A DNA stretch of 64,000 nt from Tenacibaculum sp. Bg11-29 (GTDB lineage Bacteria; Bacteroidota; Bacteroidia; Flavobacteriales; Flavobacteriaceae), in contig NZ_PJBB01000003.1 in the NCBI RefSeq assembly GCF_002836595.1, positions 1,115,001-1,179,000 of the forward strand, in the 5' to 3' direction. The notes beneath the pieces were generated by a model. The model was not told the DNA's origin and made no database searches. It saw nothing but the letters and a program-made list of their open reading frames with translations. Made by a program: the position numbers and the translations under genes. Shown piece by piece: positions 18,612-26,246 of this stretch; positions within the stretch are counted from its first letter, which is position 1; each line of letters opens with the position of its first letter.

Positions 18612-19937
18612 TTAGTTTTTAATAGAAGTTATAATTCCTTTCAAAAGAGTATTCATGTCGGCATTTTTGGTAAGACCTGTGCGTACGATTACTAAATTTT
18701 GATTTGGTAAAATAAAAACATTTTGACCTTTATAACCATTAAAAGAGTACATGTTTTTAGGAGCATCAGGATGTTTGCCTCCGGCATTTAGCCAAATTTG
18801 TGCTCCGTATGAATTATTAGATGTTGGAGTAGGAGTAGTAGCGTAATTTACCCAATCTTTATCAAAAAGATGTTCACCATTCCACTCACCATTTTGTAAA
18901 TATAAAAGACCAAGCTTAGCCCAATCTCTTGTAGTTGCCCATCCGTAAGAAGAACCAATAAAGTTCCCACTCATGTCAGTTTCTATAACCATAGAGTTCA
19001 TTCCTATTTTATCGATAAGGGCACTATACCAAAAGTCAAGATACTCTTGATGCGTATTAAATTGCTTACGGATAATACCAGAAAGTAAATTTGTGGTTCC
19101 CGATGAATAGTTCCATGTTTGGTTGGCTTTTCCTATTAAAGGTTTTCCTATTTGAGTTTTAGTCATGTCTTTTTCAAGAAACAACATCTTTGTAACATCA
19201 GAAATAGTATTATAATCTTCAAGCCATTCTAAACCTGAATTCATTTGTAATAAATTATGTGTCGTAATGTTTTTACGTTCATCGTTTTTCCATTCATCAA
19301 ACAGATTAGCAGATGTAACATTCATTTTACCTTTGCATTGTAAAATACCAATAATGGTACTCGTAATACTTTTGGTCATAGACCAACCTAATTGTTTCGA
19401 ATTTTTGTTAAATCCAGTATCATATTTTTCAGCGATAATTTTACCCTTATAAAGAACTAAAACAGATCTAGTTTTATTTCTATCATTAAAAATAGTATCA
19501 ATAGTTTCGTTTAGTTTTTTATAATCAATATTTGAGAATAGTGTATCTTTTTGATCAGCATTTCCATACGGAAAAGAAGTTGTGTTATCTGGCTTCGTAC
19601 GTTTAGGTGTTAATGGCTTATTTGAAGAATCGTATTCATCATTAATTAACACAGCACCTAAACCTTCTCTGTAAATAGCTTTTCTTTTTAATAAACCAAA
19701 AACTGATCCTGTCGCTGATTTTTGTTGCTCATTAATTTCATCAGAAGTTAAATTAATAGGAGAAAAATCATTGTCATTATTATCTGTAAATTCTAAACTT
19801 CTGTTGGCTAAAAAAACTGATGAAGCAGTGTTTTTTGCAGAGTATCCTGCAAGAATATTTAACTTAGAGTAGTTGTAATATACTGCAACAGCAAGTATAA
19901 TTAAAATTAATAGGAGTATTCTTTTTACAATCTTCAT
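18612..19937 (-). CDS. Serine hydrolase, class C beta-lactamase fold
   Basis: A 441-residue membrane-anchored enzyme with one N-terminal membrane helix (about residues 5-23). The active-site SxxK is S186-M-T-K189, followed by the tyrosine motif in TWNYSSGTTNLL (YxN-like YSS) and later NSYGAQIWLNAGG. These mark the beta-lactamase/D-aminopeptidase/esterase group rather than a resistance beta-lactamase. It heads an operon with SdpI and a TPR lipoprotein. A TACATTTG -7-like box lies just upstream on the minus strand, back to back with the sufS promoter. Confidence 0.85.
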   Translation of the reverse strand: MKIVKRILLLILIILAVAVYYNYSKLNILAGYSAKNTASSVFLANRSLEFTDNNDNDFSPINLTSDEINEQQKSATGSVFGLLKRKAIYREGLGAVLINDEYDSSNKPLTPKRTKPDNTTSFPYGNADQKDTLFSNIDYKKLNETIDTIFNDRNKTRSVLVLYKGKIIAEKYDTGFNKNSKQLGWSMTKSITSTIIGILQCKGKMNVTSANLFDEWKNDERKNITTHNLLQMNSGLEWLEDYNTISDVTKMLFLEKDMTKTQIGKPLIGKANQTWNYSSGTTNLLSGIIRKQFNTHQEYLDFWYSALIDKIGMNSMVIETDMSGNFIGSSYGWATTRDWAKLGLLYLQNGEWNGEHLFDKDWVNYATTPTPTSNNSYGAQIWLNAGGKHPDAPKNMYSFNGYKGQNVFILPNQNLVIVRTGLTKNADMNTLLKGIITSIKN

Positions 19938-19980
19938 ACAAAACAGTTTTTAGCAAATGTAAGAATTTAATTGTTTGATG

Positions 19981-20010
19981 TTTGTTTTTAAAAAGCAAGA
20001 GGTATCTTTG
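19981..20010 (+). promoter_or_regulatory. Bacteroidota-type promoter of sufS
   Basis: TTTG (19981-19984) and TATCTTTG (20003-20010) are spaced by 18 bp. This fits the known Flavobacterium/Bacteroides promoter pattern of a -33 TTTG/TTG and a -7 TAnnTTTG. It lies about 20 bp before the chosen start codon. Confidence 0.65.
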
Positions 20011-20029
20011 CTTTAAATTTAGGTTTTAT

Positions 20030-21241
20030 ATGTTTAATGTAGATAAAATTAGAGCTGATTTTCCTATTCTTAAGAGAGAGATTCATGGAAAAAATTTAGT
20101 GTATTTTGATAACGGTGCAACTTCGCAAACACCGCAAATTGTAATTGATGCGATTGTAGATTATTATTCTAATTACAATGCAAATATTCATAGAGGTGTA
20201 CATACACTAAGTCAAGAAGCTACTGATAAGTATGAAGAGGCTCGTATTAAGATTCAACAGCATTTTAACGCAAAACATTCGTATGAGGTTATCTTAACTT
20301 CAGGAACAACAGATAGTATTAATATTGTAGCTTCAGGTTTTGGAACTATTTTAAAAGCAGGAGATGAGGTAATTGTTTCTTCTTTAGAGCATCATTCTAA
20401 TATTGTTCCTTGGCAAATGCTTTGTGAAAAAACAGGAGCGGTATTAAAGGTGATACCTATGGATGAAGATGGTTCATTACGAATGGATATATATCATGAA
20501 TTACTAAATAATAAAACCAAAATAGTATTCTGTAACCATGTATCTAACGCATTAGGAACCATAAACCCTATTGAAGAAATTATTCATGCAGCGCACAAAT
20601 TTGGAGCTTATGTTTTAATTGATGGAGCACAAGCAGTACCACATATAAAACCAGATGTTCAAGAATTAGATGTTGATTTTTACGTAGCATCTGCGCATAA
20701 AATGTGTGGGCCAACAGGTGTTGGTATGTTATATGGTAAAGAAGAATTACTTAATATGTTACCACCATATCAAGGAGGAGGTGAAATGATTGAAACCGTA
20801 ACTTTTGAGAAAACAACCTATGCAGGTTTACCTCATAAGTTTGAAGCAGGAACCCCAAATATTTGTGGAGGAATCGCTTTTGGTGCAGCGATAGATTATA
20901 TGAATTCGATAGGTTTTGAAAGTATAGCGAAACAGGAGAACGAATTATTAGCGTACGGAACACAAGAGTTAGAAAAAATAGAAGGATTAAGAATTTACGG
21001 AACAACGAATAAAGCATCTGTAATTTCTTTTAATTTAGAAGGAATACATCCTTATGATGTAGGATCGATATTAGATAAATTAGGGGTTGCAGTTCGTACT
21101 GGTCATCATTGTGCACAACCTATTATGAATTTTTACTGTATACCTGGTACAGTGAGAGCATCGTTTGCTTTTTACAATACAAAAGAAGAAATTGATGTTT
21201 TAGTAGCAGCAGTAAAAAAAGCAAAAATGATGTTGAGTTAA
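20030..21241 (+). CDS. sufS: Cysteine desulfurase SufS
   Basis: A 403-residue class-II cysteine desulfurase that takes sulfur from cysteine for Fe-S cluster assembly. The PLP lysine is K224 in SAHKMCGPTGVGML; FDNGATSQTP and TSGTTDSIN are cofactor contacts, and the active-site cysteine is in VRTGHHCAQP. The reading frame can be extended 16 codons upstream, but the ATG giving MFNVDKIRADFPIL is the usual SufS start, and the extension would run through the promoter. Other suf genes are not next to it, so the gene may lie just outside or away from the main suf operon. Confidence 0.93.
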   Translation: MFNVDKIRADFPILKREIHGKNLVYFDNGATSQTPQIVIDAIVDYYSNYNANIHRGVHTLSQEATDKYEEARIKIQQHFNAKHSYEVILTSGTTDSINIVASGFGTILKAGDEVIVSSLEHHSNIVPWQMLCEKTGAVLKVIPMDEDGSLRMDIYHELLNNKTKIVFCNHVSNALGTINPIEEIIHAAHKFGAYVLIDGAQAVPHIKPDVQELDVDFYVASAHKMCGPTGVGMLYGKEELLNMLPPYQGGGEMIETVTFEKTTYAGLPHKFEAGTPNICGGIAFGAAIDYMNSIGFESIAKQENELLAYGTQELEKIEGLRIYGTTNKASVISFNLEGIHPYDVGSILDKLGVAVRTGHHCAQPIMNFYCIPGTVRASFAFYNTKEEIDVLVAAVKKAKMMLS

Positions 21242-21289
21242 ACTTTTTTTCATTTTTTAAGAATATTCTAAAATTTGTATATTTGGAAA

Positions 21290-21652
21290 ATGAAGAAGAG
21301 TTTAGGTTATCAAACGACCGTTGATTTTTATGATTGCGATGCTACAATTATAGATTCAGTTACGTCGATAAAAAGTATTTTAGAAAAAGCTGCTATGATT
21401 ATGAATCTGTCTGTGGTTAACACAACAATTCATGAATTTTCTCCAATTGGTATTAGCGGCGTAATCGTAATTAAAGAAAGCCATATAGCAATACATACTT
21501 GGCCAGAACACAATTATGTAGCTTTAGATTTTTTTACTTGTAATAAATCTTTTGATTTAGAGGAAGGTATTGTTTGGATACAAGAGCAATTTAAATCTAA
21601 AAAATTAGAAAAGAATTCAAGTCAGAGAGGTTTTCTAGACAAAATTGAATAA
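21290..21652 (+). CDS. speD: S-adenosylmethionine decarboxylase
   Basis: A 120-residue pyruvoyl-dependent SpeD/SpeH-type enzyme that makes decarboxylated AdoMet, the aminopropyl donor for spermidine. The self-cleavage site is E63-S64-H in GVIVIKESHIAIHTWPE, where S64 becomes the pyruvoyl group; the catalytic cysteine is in FFTCN. The ATG giving MKKSLGYQTT is preferred over an in-frame TTG five codons upstream. A TATATTTG -7-like box ends only 4 bp before it, so the leader is very short or absent. It is the first gene of a six-gene operon. Confidence 0.92.
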   Translation: MKKSLGYQTTVDFYDCDATIIDSVTSIKSILEKAAMIMNLSVVNTTIHEFSPIGISGVIVIKESHIAIHTWPEHNYVALDFFTCNKSFDLEEGIVWIQEQFKSKKLEKNSSQRGFLDKIE

Positions 21653-22455
21653 TGATGATAAAACAAAAAATAGCATTATTATTTGATGATAAAAAAGGAA
21701 ATTTAAAAGGCGATAAGTTTGTTGAGTATTTTATTTCATGGTTAATCATTATAAATATGATTGCTATTATATTAGAATCATATAAAGGAATTAATACATC
21801 TTATTTTTTATATTTTAATATTCTTGAAATTTTTTCAATCATAGTTTTTTCAATAGAATACCTTTTAAGAATATGGATTTCAGATTTAATTTATCCTGAT
21901 ATTTCACCTACGAAAGCAAGAGTAAAATACATTACTTCATTTATGGGAGTGGTAGATTTAATTTCAATTTTACCATTTTTCTTGCCATATTTTATAAAAA
22001 TAGATTTAAGAATTCTTAGAACTTTACGCCTATTTAGGTTATTACGATTATTAAAATTAAATAGGTATTTTAAATCGTTAAGTGTTATAAAGAATGTAAT
22101 CGTTAAAACTAAAAGTGAAATTTTAGTTACTGTTTTTATGGTTTTTATCTTACTTATTTTAGCCTCTACCTTAATGTATAATATAGAGAAAAATGCACAG
22201 CCAGAAGCGTTTAAAAATATAGGGCAAGCTATGTGGTGGGCGGTTGCAACATTAACAACTGTTGGTTATGGAGATATTTATCCCGTAACAGGTTTAGGTA
22301 AAATTTTAAGTGCATTTATAGCATTATTAGGTATTGGTATTGTAGCATTACCAACAGGTATAATAAGTTCGGCTTATATAGAAGAGATAAGAGAACTTAG
22401 AACAAAAAAAGAAGTATGTAATTGCCCACATTGTGGAAAAGAAATAATAGATTAA
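21652..22455 (+). CDS. Voltage-gated-type potassium/ion channel
   Basis: A 267-residue ion-transport-family channel. Segments S1-S4 occupy about residues 20-160, with an arginine-rich S4 (LRTLRLFRLLRLLKLNRY), and S5-pore-S6 follow. The selectivity filter is TTVGYGD, which indicates potassium. The C-terminus ends with CNCPHCGKEI, a small zinc-ribbon-like motif. The start codon overlaps the speD stop by one base, showing tight co-transcription. Channels of this type occur beside SpeD/aminopropyltransferase/DUF4178 genes in several phyla. Confidence 0.9.
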   Translation: MMIKQKIALLFDDKKGNLKGDKFVEYFISWLIIINMIAIILESYKGINTSYFLYFNILEIFSIIVFSIEYLLRIWISDLIYPDISPTKARVKYITSFMGVVDLISILPFFLPYFIKIDLRILRTLRLFRLLRLLKLNRYFKSLSVIKNVIVKTKSEILVTVFMVFILLILASTLMYNIEKNAQPEAFKNIGQAMWWAVATLTTVGYGDIYPVTGLGKILSAFIALLGIGIVALPTGIISSAYIEEIRELRTKKEVCNCPHCGKEIID

Positions 22456-22457
22456 TT

Positions 22458-22943
22458 ATGTTTTGGAACAACTCAAAAGAATACCATTTAGATAAATTAA
22501 AAGTAGGTTTTACTTTCGATTTATATAATACAAATTGGAAAATAGAAGAAATAGGTCAATACGATTGGCGAATGGATAATTCGAGTATTGAATACACCAT
22601 TAAATCATCAAGAAAAGAAGCCTTTTTAGAAGTAGAATTTAATAAAGGAAAATACGAAGTAACTTATAGTGAAACTATTGCTATTAGCGAGACTTTATTG
22701 GTAGATGCTATTCATTCAAAACAATTAATATTTAACAATAAGTTGTATGAATTAGATGAAACTTATAAAGGAGATTATAAAAACTTAACAACACATACTT
22801 CTAGAGAAAATTTAGAATGCTTTCTTTTTTATGCAGAAGATGATGAGCTGTTAACGATTGAGAAATGGGGAGACGGAAGTTATGAAGTGTTTTTAGGAGA
22901 AGAGATAAAAGCGAAAAAGATTAAAAATATAAAAGAAAATTAA
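22458..22943 (+). CDS. DUF4178-domain protein
   Basis: A 161-residue soluble, beta-rich protein that I assign to DUF4178: KLKVGFTFDLYNTNWKIEEIG, then an aromatic/acidic pattern with WRMDNSSIEYTIKS, and late GDGSYEVFLGEEI. Function is not established; family members are recurrent in polyamine/envelope-stress operons. The start is the ATG 2 bp after the channel stop, giving MFWNNSKEYHL; an in-frame upstream ATG lies inside the channel gene and is unlikely. The following lipoprotein starts 2 bp after its stop. Confidence 0.75.
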   Translation: MFWNNSKEYHLDKLKVGFTFDLYNTNWKIEEIGQYDWRMDNSSIEYTIKSSRKEAFLEVEFNKGKYEVTYSETIAISETLLVDAIHSKQLIFNNKLYELDETYKGDYKNLTTHTSRENLECFLFYAEDDELLTIEKWGDGSYEVFLGEEIKAKKIKNIKEN

Positions 22944-22945
22944 TT

Positions 22946-23710
22946 ATGAAAAAAGGAATTTATTTGCTGTTAGCATCTTTAGTTTTAATAGGGTGTTCAT
23001 CAAACGTTAAACCTGCAAAAACAATTTCTATTGAGCCATCAGAAGAAATTAGTAGAGATTATAAATTTAAAGATTTTTCTATTGTTTTAGATGATATGAA
23101 AATAGAAGAAGAACCTAATTTAATGGTGTATCAACATAAATACAAGGTGTTAACATTATTAAAAGATTCTTTACACGTTAAAAAAATACCATGGAAAACA
23201 GTAAATAAGAAATATTTTAAAGATCATGAAAATGATTTAGGAATGGAAATTGTTTCTAAACACAACGGGAAACTATCTAAAGTAGCACAACCTGTTGGTT
23301 TTGGTTGGGCAATTGGAAATAAAAAGCATGGTGAGTGGGAAGCTGTTCAAGGTGACTCAACAAAAACAGCTAGTAATAAATCATCTGAAAGAAGATGGAG
23401 AACTCATTCTACAAGTCCATTTTTATGGTATTGGTTATTGTCAAGACGTAGTACTTCTAGAAATGATTATAACGGGTATCAGAGAAGTTATAGTTCAGGA
23501 AAATCTTATTACGGAAGTAATGCATCAAGCGGTAATTATAATTACGGAACTAGAAGTAATTATGAAAAATCAACAAGAAGTTCTTTCTTTTCAAGAAAAA
23601 CTCAGAATTCAGGAAGATGGAATAGTTTATCGAATAAATCATCTAGAAGCTCATCAAGATACTCTAGCGGATCATCTACTCGATCTCGTTCTGGTGGATA
23701 CGGAAAATAA
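22946..23710 (+). CDS. Ser/Arg/Gly-rich lipoprotein (DUF4247-like)
   Basis: A 254-residue lipoprotein with lipobox cysteine C17 (MKKGIYLLLASLVLIGC). Residues about 30-130 form a compact domain ending in GFGWAIGNKKHGEWE. The motif TSPFLWYWLLSRR near 150 leads into a low-complexity tail of about 90 residues, rich in Ser, Arg, Tyr, Asn and Gly. The basic tail outside the membrane could bind anionic polymers. The layout and operon position resemble DUF4247 proteins, but I am not certain. It sits between DUF4178 and the aminopropyltransferase, with gaps of 2 and 5 bp. Confidence 0.6.
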   Translation: MKKGIYLLLASLVLIGCSSNVKPAKTISIEPSEEISRDYKFKDFSIVLDDMKIEEEPNLMVYQHKYKVLTLLKDSLHVKKIPWKTVNKKYFKDHENDLGMEIVSKHNGKLSKVAQPVGFGWAIGNKKHGEWEAVQGDSTKTASNKSSERRWRTHSTSPFLWYWLLSRRSTSRNDYNGYQRSYSSGKSYYGSNASSGNYNYGTRSNYEKSTRSSFFSRKTQNSGRWNSLSNKSSRSSSRYSSGSSTRSRSGGYGK

Positions 23711-23715
23711 GTATA

Positions 23716-25254
23716 GTGAAATATTCAAAAAAACAAAAGTCTTTTGCGTTAAAGGTAGCATTATTTGCTACAGGTATTAGTGGTATTGTAGCAGAGTATA
23801 TTCTGTCTACTTTAGCTTCCTATTTTATAGGGAATGCTATTTTACAATTTACACTAATTGTATCGATAATGCTTTTTGCAATGGGGTTAGGTAGTCGCTT
23901 TAGCAAGTGGTTTACTAAACAGGTAATTGTATATTTTATAATTACTGAGTTAATATTATCAGTATTAGTTTCTTTTTCGGCACTAATCTCATATGTTGTT
24001 TATGGTATTACCGATATTTCTTGGTTAGTAATTTATATACTTTCTATTTGTATTGGTTTATTAATAGGATTAGAAATACCATTTGCTACTCGAATAAATG
24101 ATGAATTTGAAGAGTTGCGTTTAAATATTTCTAATATTTTAGAGAAAGATTACTTTGGTAGTTTAATAGGTGGATTATTCTTTGCCTTTGTAGGTTTACC
24201 ATATTTAGGGTTAACATATACTCCGTTTGTTTTAGGGTTATTAAATTTAGGCGTATCCTATTATCTATTTAAAGTATTAAAAGAATATATATCAGTAAAT
24301 GCTATAAAAAAACTAGAAGTATCTTATATTTTGGTTTTAATTTTAATAATAGCAGGTTTGTATTTTGCAGAGCCAATAGTTCGATTTGGTGAGCAAGTAA
24401 AGTATAAAGATAAAATAGTATACTCAGAGCAAACCAAATATCAAAAAATAGTAGTAACCAAATGGAAAGAGTGGTATTCGTTATATATAAATGGAAACCA
24501 GCAATTATCATCTTTTGATGAATTTATGTACCATGAACCGATGGTACATTTGCCTATGCAATTAACAGGTATTCATGAAAATATTTTAATATTAGGAGGA
24601 GGAGACGGTTGTTTAGCAAGAGAGGTTTTTAAATATAAGGAGGTTAAAAAAGTAACATTGGTTGATTTAGACCAAAATATGATCGATTTAGGAAAAGATT
24701 TTTCAGTTTTTAAAGAGTTGAATAAAAATGCGATGAACAATCCTAAATTAACAACAGTTACAAGAGATGCTTTTAATTTTTTAGAAGAAACGAATGAAAG
24801 GTATGATATTATATTTATAGACTTACCAGACCCTAATAATGTTGATTTAAATAAATTATATACCAAAGAGTTTTATAAATTATGTAAGTTAAAATTAAAA
24901 GAAAACGGAGTTTTTATTACGCAGGCAGGAAGCCCGTATTACGCAACCAAAGCGTTTTATTGTATTGATAAAACGTTAAAAGCATCGGGGTTTAAAACAA
25001 TACCAATGCATAATCAAGTACTTACGTTAGGTGAATGGGGTTGGATTATGGCAACAAAAAAGAACGTACACTTAGATAGAATAAAGTCAATTAAGTTTTC
25101 GAATTTAGATTTAAAGTGGTTAACAAATAAAGCAGTACCACATTTACTGTCTTTCGGAAAACCATTAGTAGATACTACAGGTATTAAGGTAAATACAATA
25201 TTTTCACCAAAACTATATACTTATTATAGACAGGGAAATTGGGACTTATATTAA
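23716..25254 (+). CDS. Membrane-bound polyamine aminopropyltransferase (spermidine synthase-like)
   Basis: A 512-residue fusion. The first 225 residues contain about seven membrane segments and the rest is a spermidine-synthase-type Rossmann domain. The dcAdoMet site is NILILGGGDGCLAREV, with VTLVDLDQNMIDL next and the catalytic aspartate region in FIDLPDPNN. YNKLYTKEFY follows. The start codon is GTG, 5 bp after the lipoprotein stop. With SpeD in the same operon it probably makes spermidine or another aminopropylated product at the membrane; the acceptor could be non-canonical. Confidence 0.87.
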   Translation: MKYSKKQKSFALKVALFATGISGIVAEYILSTLASYFIGNAILQFTLIVSIMLFAMGLGSRFSKWFTKQVIVYFIITELILSVLVSFSALISYVVYGITDISWLVIYILSICIGLLIGLEIPFATRINDEFEELRLNISNILEKDYFGSLIGGLFFAFVGLPYLGLTYTPFVLGLLNLGVSYYLFKVLKEYISVNAIKKLEVSYILVLILIIAGLYFAEPIVRFGEQVKYKDKIVYSEQTKYQKIVVTKWKEWYSLYINGNQQLSSFDEFMYHEPMVHLPMQLTGIHENILILGGGDGCLAREVFKYKEVKKVTLVDLDQNMIDLGKDFSVFKELNKNAMNNPKLTTVTRDAFNFLEETNERYDIIFIDLPDPNNVDLNKLYTKEFYKLCKLKLKENGVFITQAGSPYYATKAFYCIDKTLKASGFKTIPMHNQVLTLGEWGWIMATKKNVHLDRIKSIKFSNLDLKWLTNKAVPHLLSFGKPLVDTTGIKVNTIFSPKLYTYYRQGNWDLY

Positions 25255-25259
25255 AAAAT

Positions 25260-26246
25260 ATGAATAAAGTAAAAATAGTATATGTATTACTTGTATTTTT
25301 AATAGTTAACTGTAAAAATACTATTCAAAATAAAAAGATGAAATCAAACAAAATTGTTATTGCACATCGTGGAGCATCAGGCTATTTACCAGAACATTCT
25401 ATGGAAGCTAAAGCGATGGCTTATGCTATGAATCCTGATTATATTGAACAAGATTTAGTATTAAGTAAAGATAATATAGCTATTGTTATTCATGATATTT
25501 ATTTAGATGATGTAACTAATGTTGCTGAGGTGTTTTCGGATAGAAAAAGAGCTGATAACCGTTATTATGTAATTGATTTTACATTTGAAGAGTTACAACA
25601 ATTACAAGTAACTGAACGATTTGACCCTGCAACAGGTGAGCAATTTTATCCAAAAAGATTTCCGAAAGGAAAAGGTAATTTTAAATTACATTCTTTTGAA
25701 CAAGAAATAGAATTGATTCAAGGATTAAACTATAGTACTGAAAAAAATATAGGGATTTATCCAGAGATTAAAAATCCAGAATTTCATCATAAAAACGGAA
25801 AAGACATTGCTAAAATTACATTAGAAATTCTTTCTAATTATGGATATAAAACAAAAAAAGATAACTGTATTCTTCAATGTTTTGATGCAAAAGAGTTAGA
25901 AAGAGTTAGAGTTGAATTGCAATCAAATTTATTTTTAGTACAATTAATAGAGTTTCCTGAAGAAACGAAAGAACTAAGACATTTTGCGACGTATGCAGAT
26001 GGAATTGGACCTTGGTACAAGCAAATTTTAAATAAAAAAATAAATGGTAAGTTTACATTTACAACATTAGTTACCGATGCTCATGAATTAGGATTAAAAG
26101 TGCATCCTTATACTTTTAGAGCAGATCAATTAGATGAATTTTCTTCATTTAATGAAATGATGCAAGTGTTATTTTTTGAAGCTGACATCGACGGTGGTTT
26201 TACTGATTTTTCTGACAAAATGGTACAGTTTTTAGCTAAGAAGTAA
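25260..26246 (+). CDS. glpQ: Glycerophosphodiester phosphodiesterase, lipoprotein
   Basis: A 328-residue GDPD-family enzyme that cleaves glycerophosphodiesters to glycerol 3-phosphate and an alcohol. A lipoprotein signal ends at C18 (MNKVKIVYVLLVFLIVNC). The catalytic histidines lie in IAHRGASGYLPEHS and in IVIHDIYLDD, with the metal-binding EQDLVLSKD between. The GlpQ-type insert is present. The ATG 5 bp after the aminopropyltransferase stop is preferred over an overlapping upstream one, since it gives a clean lipoprotein signal. It is the last gene of the speD operon and converges on the CLC gene with an 11-bp overlap. Confidence 0.9.
   Translation: MNKVKIVYVLLVFLIVNCKNTIQNKKMKSNKIVIAHRGASGYLPEHSMEAKAMAYAMNPDYIEQDLVLSKDNIAIVIHDIYLDDVTNVAEVFSDRKRADNRYYVIDFTFEELQQLQVTERFDPATGEQFYPKRFPKGKGNFKLHSFEQEIELIQGLNYSTEKNIGIYPEIKNPEFHHKNGKDIAKITLEILSNYGYKTKKDNCILQCFDAKELERVRVELQSNLFLVQLIEFPEETKELRHFATYADGIGPWYKQILNKKINGKFTFTTLVTDAHELGLKVHPYTFRADQLDEFSSFNEMMQVLFFEADIDGGFTDFSDKMVQFLAKK

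Noticed and set aside
23295..23780. A 161-codon ORF overlapping the lipoprotein gene in another frame.
   Set aside because: It comes from the Ser/Arg-rich repeats of the lipoprotein read out of frame; the lipoprotein has a clear signal and fits the operon spacing.
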